Of a stretch of 64,000 nucleotides of DNA, positions 1 to 9,305 are shown one piece after another (position 1 is the first letter of the stretch; each line of letters starts with the position of its first letter). Both the position numbers and the translations under genes were made by a program. The notes below the pieces were generated by a model. It made no database searches. It was not told where the DNA came from and saw only the letters and a list, made by a program, of their open reading frames with translations. This DNA is from Rariglobus sp. (GTDB taxonomy: Bacteria > Verrucomicrobiota > Verrucomicrobiia > Opitutales > Opitutaceae), in assembly GCA_029266495.1 (NCBI GenBank), contig JAQSWS010000030.1, positions 1-64,000 on the forward strand. The letters are read 5' to 3'.

Positions 1-138
1 CGTGAAGGGCCCGGATGAATAGGTGCCTCCATTGAGTTGTAACGTTCCGCTTACCGTGGCTCCGGAAAGATTGAAGAGGGAGGCATTGGCCAGGGTGGTT
101 GAAGCGAAAAGCAGGGCGATGGCAGAAAGGACCTTCAT
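1..138 (-). CDS. Secreted protein, N-terminal fragment (cut by window edge)
   Basis: Only the first 46 codons lie in the window; the gene continues beyond the left edge. The ATG is followed by a clear Sec signal peptide: one Lys, a hydrophobic run ALLFAS, then TTLANA as a plausible signal-peptidase site near residue 19. After that comes Gly/Ser/Thr-rich sequence of beta character. This looks like the start of a secreted beta-rich or PEP-CTERM-type protein, but the diagnostic C-terminus is out of view. Function unknown. Confidence 0.6.
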   Translation of the reverse strand, partial: MKVLSAIALLFASTTLANASLFNLSGATVSGTLQLNGGTYSSGPFT

Positions 139-426
139 TTTGCAAGTATCTAAAAACTAGATACAGGATGCGAGCGGCAATGAGGTAAATGAATCGTTAA
201 AACCTTGATTCAATCGAGATCGGGCGAGGGCAGATTGCCGACACCACACCGATGCACTGGAGGAACAGGCGGGACACGAACCGAAGGGAAGGTCGTTGGG
301 TGTCGCTCATGCCAAGGTTCCCAATGAGGCGGGGCGTCGCCTGCTGTTTTTGGCTGCCCGCGAACGGCGCGGAGGTTTCCCGGTGCGGCTTGCCTTGTCG
401 GATGGGTCCGCTAGGTCCGCAGGGAC

Positions 427-1290
427 ATGATCGGTGTTTTTGATTCCGGGTTTGGCGGGCTCACGGTGCTCTCGGCGTTGCTGCGCGAGCTGCCGGGCTA
501 CGACTACCTGTATCTCGCCGACAGCGCGCGGGCGCCTTATGGCGCGAGGAGCGCGGAGGTGGTCAACGAGTTTACCCTCGAGGCGGTCGAGTGGCTGTTT
601 GAACAAGGTTGCCCGCTCGTCGTCCTTGCCTGCAACACCGCCTCGGCGCGCGCGCTGCGCAACATCCAGCAGCTCCAGCTGCCGGCGCGCTGGCCGGACC
701 GGCGCGTGCTTGGCGTGGTGCGTCCTTCGGTGGAGGCGCTGGCGGGTATTCCGGTCGGCACGGTGGCGATTCCGGACCGGACCGTGCCGGCGGAGACCGA
801 AGGATTCGTGGCGGTGTTGGGCACGGAGGCGACCATCGCGTCGGATTCCTACGGGATCGAGTTGCGCAAACTCGCGCCGCGCATCCGCCTCGTGCAGCAG
901 GCGTGTCCTCTCTGGGTGCCACTCGTCGAGGCGGGCGAACTCGATGGTCCGGGCACGGAATATTTTCTGCGCAAGGCGCTCGCGCCCTTGCTGCCGCCGA
1001 ACGAGGCACCACGACGCGTGTTGCTCGGGTGCACGCACTATCCGCTGCTATTGCCGGCGCTGCGTCGCATCGTGCCGTCCGGGACGGAAATCCTTGATCA
1101 AGGCGCGCTCGTCGCCGAGCGCCTGGCCGACTGGATGCGCCGGCATCCGGAGCAGGAGGCGAAACTGACGTGCGGCGGCGCGCGGCGGTTTTGCACGACC
1201 GATGATCCGGCGTGGTTCGCGGCCCGCGGCGAAAAATTACTCGGCGCGCCCATTCGCGCGGAGCGTGTGCGCTTGCGCGATCGGCGGTGA
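427..1290 (+). CDS. murI: Glutamate racemase
   Basis: Interconverts L- and D-glutamate in the cytoplasm, supplying D-Glu for peptidoglycan. The 287-residue protein begins MIGVFDSGFGGLT, the family's N-terminal signature with the conserved Asp/Ser. It carries both catalytic cysteine motifs: ACNTAS around residue 69 and GCTHYPLL around residue 202. Length is normal for MurI. The ATG is immediately followed by the conserved beta strand, so an upstream start is unlikely. It stands alone, with a membrane-protein gene about 105 bp downstream on the same strand. Confidence 0.95.
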   Translation: MIGVFDSGFGGLTVLSALLRELPGYDYLYLADSARAPYGARSAEVVNEFTLEAVEWLFEQGCPLVVLACNTASARALRNIQQLQLPARWPDRRVLGVVRPSVEALAGIPVGTVAIPDRTVPAETEGFVAVLGTEATIASDSYGIELRKLAPRIRLVQQACPLWVPLVEAGELDGPGTEYFLRKALAPLLPPNEAPRRVLLGCTHYPLLLPALRRIVPSGTEILDQGALVAERLADWMRRHPEQEAKLTCGGARRFCTTDDPAWFAARGEKLLGAPIRAERVRLRDRR

Positions 1291-1396
1291 CCGAGGTGTT
1301 TTTCGGTTAAACGAGGCCGGGCACGGAAGATAATGCCACGCACTGCGCAATTCTTGCGCTGGCGCGGGGCAGTCGCTTTATCGATCCCTTTTATCC

Positions 1397-1972
1397 ATGA
1401 ATCCCTCTGTCCGTCCGTCGCAGTCCCATCTAGGAAACATCATTTTTCTCAGCCGCTGGCTGCAGGCTCCGCTCTACGTCGGCTTGATCATTGCGCAGGT
1501 CGTTTATGTTTACCGTTTTCTCGTCGAGCTGTGGCATTTGATCGCGTTTGCCGTTCTGGATCATGCGGCGCCGGCTTCCGTGCCGGCCTCGGTGACTGAC
1601 ACCGAAACGATCGTCATGCTCACGGTGCTGGGGCTCATCGACGTCGTCATGATCGCCAACCTGCTCATCATGGTGATCGTGGGCGGCTACGAGACGTTTG
1701 TATCGCGTCTTAACCTAAAAAATCACCCGGACCAGCCCGAGTGGCTGTCGCATGTGAACGCCGGGATTCTCAAAGTGAAGCTGGCGATGGCGCTGATCGG
1801 CATCTCGTCGATTCATCTGCTCAAGACGTTCATCAATGCCGGGAGCATCCCGCAGCAGACCGTTTTATGGCAGGTGGTGATTCACATCACGTTTGTGTTT
1901 TCCGCCATCGCGCTCGCCTGGATCGATCGACTGACCAACCCGGGAAAGAGCATGTCTTCCGAGACTCATTGA
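1397..1972 (+). CDS. UPF0114 / YqhA-type inner-membrane protein
   Basis: A 191-residue integral membrane protein with about four hydrophobic segments (roughly residues 22-45, 68-92, 122-142 and 152-172). The motif GLIDVVMIANLLIMVIVGGYETFVS and the following stretch ending in HLL match the UPF0114/TIGR00645 family as I know it. The function of that family is not established. It lies downstream of murI with no evident functional link. Confidence 0.82.
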   Translation: MNPSVRPSQSHLGNIIFLSRWLQAPLYVGLIIAQVVYVYRFLVELWHLIAFAVLDHAAPASVPASVTDTETIVMLTVLGLIDVVMIANLLIMVIVGGYETFVSRLNLKNHPDQPEWLSHVNAGILKVKLAMALIGISSIHLLKTFINAGSIPQQTVLWQVVIHITFVFSAIALAWIDRLTNPGKSMSSETH

Positions 1973-2058
1973 GCGCCGGCGGCAATCCGGTGCGCGGCCG
2001 CCGCTCCTGTGAGATGCATCCGTCATACGAACCCCGTGTTTAAAAAACGAGCGGTCCT

Positions 2059-2277
2059 TTGCGTCTCGATCCCAATGTCACTTGCGACGGCTGCGGTTGC
2101 TTTGAGGCTTACTCCTTCGACGGGGAAGCGTTGTGCGCGGATTGTTACGCCGGCCGCGGCTCCTGTTGTTCCGCGGAGTTCAGCGGCACCGCGTTCAAAG
2201 CCATCCGATGTAAACCGTCGCCGGCGTCCCCGCCTTCACCTGGCATGCACACGGGCGAGGAAGCGACGGACCAGTAG
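2059..2277 (+). CDS. Small Cys-rich protein, possible zinc-binding
   Basis: A 72-residue ORF starting at TTG. It holds three paired cysteine clusters: CDGCG, CADC and SCC. The order CxxC...CxxC...CC suggests a small zinc-binding or treble-clef-like fold. The first 45 residues look like a compact domain; the Ser/Pro-rich tail after that overlaps the 3' end of the opposite-strand hydrolase gene by 42 bp and may not be functional. I do not recognise a named family. The non-ATG start is chosen only because no ATG precedes the Cys domain in frame. Confidence 0.5.
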   Translation: MRLDPNVTCDGCGCFEAYSFDGEALCADCYAGRGSCCSAEFSGTAFKAIRCKPSPASPPSPGMHTGEEATDQ

Positions 2278-3141
2278 CACGATTTCGGTGAGGTTGGTTT
2301 CCAAGGCCCAGTGTCCGCCATCGAGTAGATGCAGCTCGGCGTCCGGAAGATCGCGCAGATAGGCTTGGGCGGCGGGCCCGGGCATGAAACCATCCTGCGG
2401 TCCCCACACGATCAAGGTCGGTGGGCGGTGTTCGCGCAGATAGGCCTGGTATTTGGGAAACCACGCTAAGTTTTCCTTCAGACCTTCCATGAGGCCGAGG
2501 GCGATTTCCCGCCGCCTCGGCGTATTCATGAGCGGCCAGGAGAGCTTCCAAAGATCGGGGGGAATTCGCCCGGCCAGCTCGGGGCGGACATCGTTTAGGA
2601 ACTCATCGCGGAAGCCCTCCTCGCTCACCGCGTTCGCAAGCGCCGCGTGCCGTTCGTCGGTGGGTTCGGCGAAGTAATCCATCAAAGGGGCGTATTTGGG
2701 GCCGAGCGCGTCCTCGTAGATGTCGCCGTTCTGGATGATGAGCGCAGCCACGCGCCCGGGGTGCCTGATCGCCAGGCGCAACCCGATTTGTGAACCGTAG
2801 TCGTGCAGATACAGGGCATAGCGGGACACATTCAACGCAGCGGTGAACTTCTCCAGAATCCCTGCGTAGCCATCGAACGTGAACGGGAAGCCATCGGGCG
2901 TATCGCTATAACCGAACCCCGGAAAATCCGGGGCGATCACATGCCAGTGGTCGGCCAAAGCGGGCATGAAGTTGCGGAACTGAAACGACGAGCACGGATA
3001 TCCGTGCGGTAACAACAAGGCCGGTGCTCCGGCAGGACCGGCTTCCCGATAAAAGATCCGGACTCCGTCGATCACGATTTGTCGGTGGGACACGCCGCGA
3101 TCCGCATCGACCCCGGGCCTGGTGGATGGAGCGCTGTTCAT
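2236..3141 (-). CDS. Alpha/beta hydrolase, epoxide hydrolase / haloalkane dehalogenase-like
   Basis: Alpha/beta-hydrolase fold protein of about 301 residues. An oxyanion-hole HGYP motif is followed by the nucleophile elbow LHDYGSQIG. This places Asp rather than Ser at the nucleophile position, as in epoxide hydrolases and haloalkane dehalogenases. IVWGPQDGFM near the C-terminus would supply the acid and DGGHW the catalytic His. The cap region is present, giving normal length. The start is ambiguous: ATG at 3141 fits the family's N-terminus, while ATG at 3192 is also open and has a GGAG upstream. Substrate cannot be read from sequence. The 3' end overlaps the small Cys-rich gene on the other strand. 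Confidence 0.85.
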   Translation of the reverse strand: MNSAPSTRPGVDADRGVSHRQIVIDGVRIFYREAGPAGAPALLLPHGYPCSSFQFRNFMPALADHWHVIAPDFPGFGYSDTPDGFPFTFDGYAGILEKFTAALNVSRYALYLHDYGSQIGLRLAIRHPGRVAALIIQNGDIYEDALGPKYAPLMDYFAEPTDERHAALANAVSEEGFRDEFLNDVRPELAGRIPPDLWKLSWPLMNTPRRREIALGLMEGLKENLAWFPKYQAYLREHRPPTLIVWGPQDGFMPGPAAQAYLRDLPDAELHLLDGGHWALETNLTEIVLLVRRFLARVHAR

Positions 3142-3304
3142 CGAGAGGCATCGACCATGGGTCAATCGAGCGGTTCCTGCATCCGTGTCCATGGCTCCGG
3201 ACGTCGTAATCGCCCATTGCGTTTGCAGCGGGCATCAAGGACCGGCAAGAAACTGCGCCCATGACTCTCAAGCACCTGCTCACCCCCCGGACCCTGCGTG
3301 TTTT

Positions 3305-4516
3305 GTGAGAATCGGCCTGCTCACCACCTTCCTTGCCTTGGGAGACGATGCAGACAGTGGCATCGGGCAGCATTACCGCATTCTGGCAGATACGCTGACT
3401 GCCAGCGGCCACGATGTGCATGTGTTTTATCTCTGCAAAGGCTCCAAGGCGGCGAGAGCCCGCCGGTTTTTGGAAAAGCAGCCCCCTCCATGGAAAATCA
3501 GGCTGATCACGGCGCGTCCGTCGAAATGGATTTCCCGCGATTTGCAACCCACCCCGCGCATATACCAGCTGTTACATGTCCTGTGGCAGGCATGGGCGGC
3601 CCGCAGGATAGTTTTATCCGCGCACCGCATGCAGCCCTTTGAACTGATCGAAACACATAGCTACAATCTGCCTGCGTTCTTCCTGCTTTCGGCGCGGCGC
3701 CGTCCTTTTATTTTGACCCGTGTGTCCACCACCTTGAGGCAAATGGTGGCGGTCTCGCTCTTGCAGCCTCGAATGCGCTTATGGATGGCTGCCTGGGAGC
3801 GAAACGTGATCCGCCGGAGCGATGCGCTCGTAACCCATTCCGGGCAGCACCGCGACTCGGTCTGCGCGGTCGAAGGCTTCGACCCGGAACGTTTCGCCAT
3901 CGTTCCTCACGGGCTTCCTGATCCGGGTGTTTCGTCATCCAGGGCCGGCCCGGAAGACGGAGGCGTGGAGTTTTTATTCGTTGGTCGATTTGAGCGGCGG
4001 AAGGGAATCGATGTGTTGCTCGAGGCGATTCCCCTTGTCGCAGCCGCATGCTCCGATGCGCGGTTTGTTCTCGCAGGAAGCCGTGGCGACGACAGCGAGT
4101 GGACCGCGTTTGCCGATCGATATCCGGCACTGGCCGGTTCGCGCGTGCATGCGCCCGGGAGGGTCGCACCGGACGAACTCGCACGGCTCTACGCGCGGTG
4201 CTCCGTTTTTGTGGCGCCGTCGCGCTACGAGTCGTTCGGCATGATCTACGCCGAGGCGATGAGCCACGGAAAGCCGGTGGTCGGCTGCCGCGCCGGAGGC
4301 ATTCCCGATGTCGTGCAAGAGGGCGTGACCGGCCTGCTAGCCGAACCCGGGGACGTCGCATCCCTGGTGGATTGCATGATCCGGTTCGCCCGGGATGCGA
4401 CGCTTCGCCGGCGCATGGGCCAGGCGGCACGCCAGGACTTTCTCACGCGATACAGCGCCGACATTCTCGGGAGCAGCAGCCTGCGCCACTACCAGCTCCT
4501 GCTCGGCGCCGGTTGA
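3305..4516 (+). CDS. Glycosyltransferase family 4 (GT-B fold)
   Basis: Transfers sugar from an activated donor, probably to a cell-surface glycan or lipid intermediate. The N-terminus MRIGLLTTFLALGDDADSGI is the usual first Rossmann strand of GT4 enzymes, so I place the start at GTG 3305; the reading frame is open upstream, but that sequence lacks family character. The C-terminal GT1 domain shows VGRFERRKGID (start of the donor domain), then APSRYESFGMIYAEAMSHGKPVVG, with the conserved ExxxxxxxE pair that binds the donor sugar nucleotide. About 403 residues, full length. No other glycan gene adjoins it, so the acceptor is unknown. Confidence 0.85.
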   Translation: MRIGLLTTFLALGDDADSGIGQHYRILADTLTASGHDVHVFYLCKGSKAARARRFLEKQPPPWKIRLITARPSKWISRDLQPTPRIYQLLHVLWQAWAARRIVLSAHRMQPFELIETHSYNLPAFFLLSARRRPFILTRVSTTLRQMVAVSLLQPRMRLWMAAWERNVIRRSDALVTHSGQHRDSVCAVEGFDPERFAIVPHGLPDPGVSSSRAGPEDGGVEFLFVGRFERRKGIDVLLEAIPLVAAACSDARFVLAGSRGDDSEWTAFADRYPALAGSRVHAPGRVAPDELARLYARCSVFVAPSRYESFGMIYAEAMSHGKPVVGCRAGGIPDVVQEGVTGLLAEPGDVASLVDCMIRFARDATLRRRMGQAARQDFLTRYSADILGSSSLRHYQLLLGAG

Positions 4517-4521
4517 GTCAC

Positions 4522-4566
4522 GCAGGCCTCACCGTTCGATGAGTTGAGGCCTGCGCTCTTTCTCTC
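4522..4566 (+). terminator. Rho-independent terminator-like hairpin
   Basis: Perfect 10-bp inverted repeat, GCAGGCCTCA (4522-4531) and TGAGGCCTGC (4545-4554), followed by a T-rich tract. It sits just after the GT4 stop at 4516 and before the convergent gene ending at 4582. Confidence 0.7.
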
Positions 4567-4581
4567 TTTTCCGGGCCAGCG

Positions 4582-7500
4582 TCAGTTGGGCGTTGCGGAG
4601 ACGGCCGCGCTATAGCTGCTGGATCCCGTGTTGGTCACGTTATAGCAGACCTTGTAGTAGTAGGTCGTTCCTGCGGTGAGCCCGGTATTGGTGTAGGTGG
4701 TTCCCGCATTGTTGTATTTGACGACCGAATACGGTCCGGCGCTGGCGGTGGCGCGGCTGATGTTGTAGTTCGAGGCGCCGGCGACGGCATTCCAGGACAG
4801 GACGACCTGGCCGGTTCCCGGGGTCGCCGTCAACCCGGCCGGGCCGGCGGGAGGCGCGGGAATGCTGAGGGTGACCTGACTGGAGGGGACCGAATTGCCC
4901 GCGCTGCCGGTGGCAATCACCCGCAGGGTGTAGGGACCGGAAGGCATGGTTAATCCCGTTCTTGTGTAGGTCGTGACGTTCGCGGCCACCGTTCCATAGG
5001 TGCTCCACGTGGAGCCGTTGTAGGATTGAATGGTGAAGCCGGTTTCGTTGGCGGAGTTGTCGGTCCAGGTCAGCTTGAGCCACCCATTGAGCATGGTGGC
5101 CCAGGTTGGAGTCACATTCGAAGGCGCGGCGGGCAGGGTGCTGGGTTCCTCGATGCTTTCCAGTGCCAGCGGCAGGGCCGGCTTGGTGGCGTTGGGATCA
5201 ACGGTGTTGTCGGCCAGGAAGATCGGATCGAAGCCGGTCAGCGTGATGTCGATGGGGAACTGGAGGTAGTTGCCGTCGCGTCGTTCATCGAGATTGAACC
5301 ACAGGCGGCATTTCCAGGTGCCGTTGTCGTTGAAGCAGCCGTTCGTCTCGACCATTTCGGTGCCGGTGGTGTGTTGGTTTTTGTGCGGCCCGAGCGAACC
5401 GACGTTCACCAGATCGGCGAATGTCACGTAGCCGTCGGGCCATTTGCGCACGCCGACGTGGTCCACGATCGTGCCGGACAGGCTGATGGTGTTGTGTCCG
5501 GTCGGTCCGGTCGTGACGTCGGATCCGGCCGCGAGCGTGAAGGACGGCGTGGCGGCACCCGGAGGTTTGACTCCGCCCAGGCCGCGCGGGGCCGAGGGAT
5601 ACACGCTCGGCAGGCTCGCGGTGGTGATGCTGCTCCAGATGCGAGGCTTGGCCGTGAAGCCCGGGTTGGGGACGTTGGCGTCGGTGATCGTCCATGGTCC
5701 CATCACGTTCCAAAAGTAGTGGTCGGAGGGAGTGTCGGTCGTGCTCGTGGGGTAGGTCTTGTTGTTATTGAACGGCGTGGTGACGTTGGTGAAGGCGATG
5801 TCGACCCAGAAGCCGTTGTAGTTATAGCCAAGGCCATTGTCCAAGAAACCGTTCGAGTAGTTCTCCACCTTCATGTTCACCCAGTTCATGCCGAAGGTAT
5901 TGCCGCCGAGGGAGGCGGCGCTGCCGGTGCCGGAACCCCGCCAGTAGGAATCGTAGAAGGAGTAGTAGAACGTGTAGTTGTGCAGGTTCATCGGGTTGGT
6001 CGTGCCGATGCAATGGAAGCGCTTGGCGATCATGGCTGACTGGTCGCAACGATCGGTGAACTGGCGGTGCGCGACAAAGAAGCCCGTGCCGACGTTGAAG
6101 CAGGTGTTGTCGTTGAAGTCGGGAATCTGTTCCTGCTCGATGCCGTAGGTGTCGTTATCGAGGCCGTAGGAGCCTGAGATGATGCCGTTCTTGCCGCCCT
6201 CGGTCATCGGGTCCTTGTAGCGGAGCGAGAACTTGTCGGTCACGCGCTGGAGCGCGTTGGTGGTCTGCTGGTGATACATCCAGCCAAAGTGGCTGGAGAC
6301 CGCCACGTTGTTATGCTGAAGAATGCCGCGCGCCTGATTTTCGAAGGCGGTGCCGATGTGACCGTTGTGGTTGATGTGGGATTCCTGGCGTGAACTCCAA
6401 CTGGTTTTGAATCCGTCGCCCCGGTTCCAGATCGAGATGTTGTTCACCCACTGGCCGATCTCGTTGCCGAGTTCGCTGACGAAGCCGGCGCCACGAACAT
6501 TATAGGTGATGGAATCCTCGATGGCCGCGCGGGAGTTGTGTTGGGTGATGCCCCAGCCGGGAACCGGGATGGCGGTCATCGACGGACCGTTTTCACCGCG
6601 CACCACGATGCCTTGGATCACGACCATTTTGCGGCCAAAGAAAGAGCCGGTGCCGTGGATGTGGAGGCCGTAGCGTCCGCGCACATTATTCGTGTTGGCG
6701 AGATTGGTGCTGCCGAGGAAGACCTCTTTTCCGCCGGAGGCGACGGGCACATAGAGCGAGGGATCGGTCGAGGTGCGACCGAAGTTCAGCACATCCACGT
6801 AGCGAACATCCACGTCGTCATTGTGCATAAACATGATGTGCGGACGGCGCTGAAGATCGGTGCTCGCCACCTCGGCGCGATGCTGGATCGAGCGCGTGAA
6901 GTTCACCACGTAGGGACGGACGGTCACGCTCTGACCGCGAGGAAGGGTGGTCGAATACACCATGTGGTTGTAGGCGAGCGGAGCGCTCAATGTGATGATG
7001 TCGCCGCTGATCGCGGTGATCGTGCGGGGCTCGTCCTGGCTGGTTTTGAATCCCTGGGTCTGGGTCTGCACGCTGTCGGCTCCGTTCCATGAACCGTCAA
7101 ACGCGGTCGGCCCCGTGTAGGTCGGATCGGTGGTCGCCGTGCCGGACGCCTCGGTCGCGGTGATGCAGATCTCGTCGCCCACCTTCCAGTTCGAGCCGGC
7201 GACGCCGATCAGCTGGATCGTCGTGGCTCCGGTCGTGAGGTTGCTGGCGGCATTGAGAAAGTGTTTCTTGGTTTCGCCGCGCAGGCGGGCTGGTCCCATG
7301 CAAACGAGGCCGTATTTCACGGTCTGGCCAGGAGCGTCCGAATACCAGTAGATCGTCCGCGTGGGATTGGTGCTCGGGATGGGCGCGTCGGCTTCGCCCT
7401 CGAGATAGATGCCGTGAAACATCTGGGTGCTGACCCACAGGACGGAGCCGGGGGCACGCTCGAAGATGCCGGCGCCGCTGTTGTGGATGTGTTTAATTTT

Positions 7501-7827
7501 AACCGTGCTGGCGACGTCGTAGGTCACGTAATGCGCGCCGAGATCCACGGTGGCGTTGGCACCGGGCAGGGCGCCGGTGCTCCAGAGCGTGGGGTCGGAC
7601 CAGTTGCCGCTTTTCACCGCGGTGACCGTGTAGGGCCCGAGTGACGGATGCATGTTGGAGTCCGCCGCCTCCGTGGCCACCGCATCAAAATAGCTCTGGG
7701 GCACAACTGCGGGGCGGCCGCCGATTTTCGTGCTGATCTGGGGAATGCGGCCGGCTTGGGCCCACGTTGTCTGGCAAATTGCGGCCATCGCGAGCAACGC
7801 GTGGACGCAAAGAATCGATGCTTTCAT
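4582..7827 (-). CDS. Large secreted G8-domain / parallel beta-helix protein with C-terminal FnIII repeats
   Basis: A 1081-residue exported protein with an N-terminal signal peptide (cleavage likely after TTWAQA, about residue 24). Residues ~70-200 look like a G8 domain: GNWSDPTLWSTGALPG followed by beta strands, as in CEMIP/fibrocystin-type proteins. The central ~400 residues are rich in Asn/Gly/His beta-helix repeats (HNSRAAIEDSI, HINHNGHIGTAFEN). Two fibronectin type III domains occupy roughly residues 900-990 and 993-1080. G8 proteins are linked to extracellular polysaccharide binding or processing in eukaryotes; the substrate here is unknown. No C-terminal sorting tail is visible. Confidence 0.8.
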   Translation of the reverse strand: MKASILCVHALLAMAAICQTTWAQAGRIPQISTKIGGRPAVVPQSYFDAVATEAADSNMHPSLGPYTVTAVKSGNWSDPTLWSTGALPGANATVDLGAHYVTYDVASTVKIKHIHNSGAGIFERAPGSVLWVSTQMFHGIYLEGEADAPIPSTNPTRTIYWYSDAPGQTVKYGLVCMGPARLRGETKKHFLNAASNLTTGATTIQLIGVAGSNWKVGDEICITATEASGTATTDPTYTGPTAFDGSWNGADSVQTQTQGFKTSQDEPRTITAISGDIITLSAPLAYNHMVYSTTLPRGQSVTVRPYVVNFTRSIQHRAEVASTDLQRRPHIMFMHNDDVDVRYVDVLNFGRTSTDPSLYVPVASGGKEVFLGSTNLANTNNVRGRYGLHIHGTGSFFGRKMVVIQGIVVRGENGPSMTAIPVPGWGITQHNSRAAIEDSITYNVRGAGFVSELGNEIGQWVNNISIWNRGDGFKTSWSSRQESHINHNGHIGTAFENQARGILQHNNVAVSSHFGWMYHQQTTNALQRVTDKFSLRYKDPMTEGGKNGIISGSYGLDNDTYGIEQEQIPDFNDNTCFNVGTGFFVAHRQFTDRCDQSAMIAKRFHCIGTTNPMNLHNYTFYYSFYDSYWRGSGTGSAASLGGNTFGMNWVNMKVENYSNGFLDNGLGYNYNGFWVDIAFTNVTTPFNNNKTYPTSTTDTPSDHYFWNVMGPWTITDANVPNPGFTAKPRIWSSITTASLPSVYPSAPRGLGGVKPPGAATPSFTLAAGSDVTTGPTGHNTISLSGTIVDHVGVRKWPDGYVTFADLVNVGSLGPHKNQHTTGTEMVETNGCFNDNGTWKCRLWFNLDERRDGNYLQFPIDITLTGFDPIFLADNTVDPNATKPALPLALESIEEPSTLPAAPSNVTPTWATMLNGWLKLTWTDNSANETGFTIQSYNGSTWSTYGTVAANVTTYTRTGLTMPSGPYTLRVIATGSAGNSVPSSQVTLSIPAPPAGPAGLTATPGTGQVVLSWNAVAGASNYNISRATASAGPYSVVKYNNAGTTYTNTGLTAGTTYYYKVCYNVTNTGSSSYSAAVSATPN

Positions 7828-7980
7828 AATACTTCGGGGTAGGGGTGGGGTGATCTGCCGCTTGATGATTTCATGCGGCGAGGTGGGGTGACCTCAGGAG
7901 GAGCCTACACCAAAAGACCGTTCACCGGTTAACACGGCCCTGATCTGGTTTGTGTCGATTGCTGCTCGTGTAATCGGGTC

Positions 7981-9261
7981 GTGCATCATTACGGTCCCGT
8001 TCTCCCCGTGTTTCTTTTTCGCCCTTTTTTTCTGCGCCCATCGTGGATTCGCGCCCTTGTCCTGTTGATGCTTGGTTCCGCCTGTCTCCATGCGGCCCAC
8101 AACAAGAAAATCAAGGCGGCGGTTGTTCCCGCGTCTGCGACGACTGCCGCCGGGCCGGCGTTGTTTGCCAGTGTGGATGACGCCTTTTTAGCTCTGCAGG
8201 ACAACAATTCCCCATTGCAATGGGAGGCGTCCCACCACCTCCGGGCCCATCCGGCAGAGGCGATTGGGAGACTGGAGCAAATGATCGTGGAGAAGCATTC
8301 CTCCTGGTTCATCGCGATGTGCACGTTGACGGACATTGGCGGGTCGGAGGTCGTCAGGTTCTACTGCGATCTGCTCGATAAAAATCGTCACGAAATGGAT
8401 GAGACGGGCAAACGGAGGATCTACGGTCTTGGCTCTCCGCTCGGCTGCGTGAGGCCTCTTTACGTCTATGGTGAAGCGATTGTCGCTCAACTGGGTGCCT
8501 TGAGGGATCCGTCGGCGGACCCTTGCTTGCGGCGGGCGTGGCTTGATGGCGACAGCGCGGTCAGCGCGGCGGTGCCAAAGGCACGTTACGAGATCGGGGC
8601 CCTGTCACTCCGGGAATTGCAGCAGCTCGCCGTGACGGACGAAAAACACCGGGCCGTTTATTTCCATGCGCTGGAGGGAATCGCCTACGGTCACATCCAT
8701 GACCGGACAGATCTCGCGATTGAGCTCTTCGAGTGGATGCTGGCCACGCCGGCATCGGGACAGGAGACGCGGGAAATCGCGCACACGGCGCTGATCCAGT
8801 GTTGCGAGTTGAAGAAGGATTACGCGAAAGCCCTCGAACATTGCGACTGGGTGATCGAAAACGCCGCGACTGCCGAGATGTCGCGCCGGCGCCAGACGGA
8901 ACGTCCCGAGCTGTTGTATCTTCAAGGCAGGCTGACCACCGACGACTTCTTCGCCCTCGCGAAAAAGGATCCCGCCTTTTACGAACGCATCGCTCAGCGA
9001 CTGGGGCGGATGGGCCGCGACGTGGGCATCTTTGACCGGATCATTAAAGAGGCTCCCGCGGGATCGCGATACGCCGAGGAAGCGGAGTATTGGAAATTAG
9101 AATACTTCGACGAAGCTCGGATGCGTGACCGCGCCGGTGCCCAGGCCCGCTTTATCTTGGGCACGTGCAAGGACGAGACGGTGTTGAATTGGACCCGAAG
9201 GCGGATGGCGAAAGAAGCGGCGGTCCAAAAGCAGGCCAATCCCTGGGAGGCCGGCCGTTAG
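7981..9261 (+). CDS. Secreted protein with helical repeats, function unknown
   Basis: A 426-residue protein from GTG with an N-terminal hydrophobic stretch (residues ~22-38, ending CLHAA) that resembles a Sec signal. The mature part is alpha-helical. Residues ~60-130 look HEAT-like (LQWEASHHLRAHPAEAIGRL), and residues ~235-300 look TPR-like (AIELFEWMLATPASG, KDYAKALEHCDWVIENA). No catalytic motif is recognised. It diverges from the G8-protein gene with a 153-bp spacer that could hold promoters for both. A scaffold or protein-interaction role is only a guess. Confidence 0.65.
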   Translation: MHHYGPVLPVFLFRPFFLRPSWIRALVLLMLGSACLHAAHNKKIKAAVVPASATTAAGPALFASVDDAFLALQDNNSPLQWEASHHLRAHPAEAIGRLEQMIVEKHSSWFIAMCTLTDIGGSEVVRFYCDLLDKNRHEMDETGKRRIYGLGSPLGCVRPLYVYGEAIVAQLGALRDPSADPCLRRAWLDGDSAVSAAVPKARYEIGALSLRELQQLAVTDEKHRAVYFHALEGIAYGHIHDRTDLAIELFEWMLATPASGQETREIAHTALIQCCELKKDYAKALEHCDWVIENAATAEMSRRRQTERPELLYLQGRLTTDDFFALAKKDPAFYERIAQRLGRMGRDVGIFDRIIKEAPAGSRYAEEAEYWKLEYFDEARMRDRAGAQARFILGTCKDETVLNWTRRRMAKEAAVQKQANPWEAGR

Positions 9262-9305
9262 ATGCTCCATTTGACGGGGCGGGCGGGGTTTCATTGGCTT
9301 GCTTG

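Noticed and set aside
5026..6039. 337-codon plus-strand frame within the G8-protein gene
   Set aside because: Val/Gly/Asp-rich antisense shadow of a protein with signal peptide and FnIII domains; no start context or domain.
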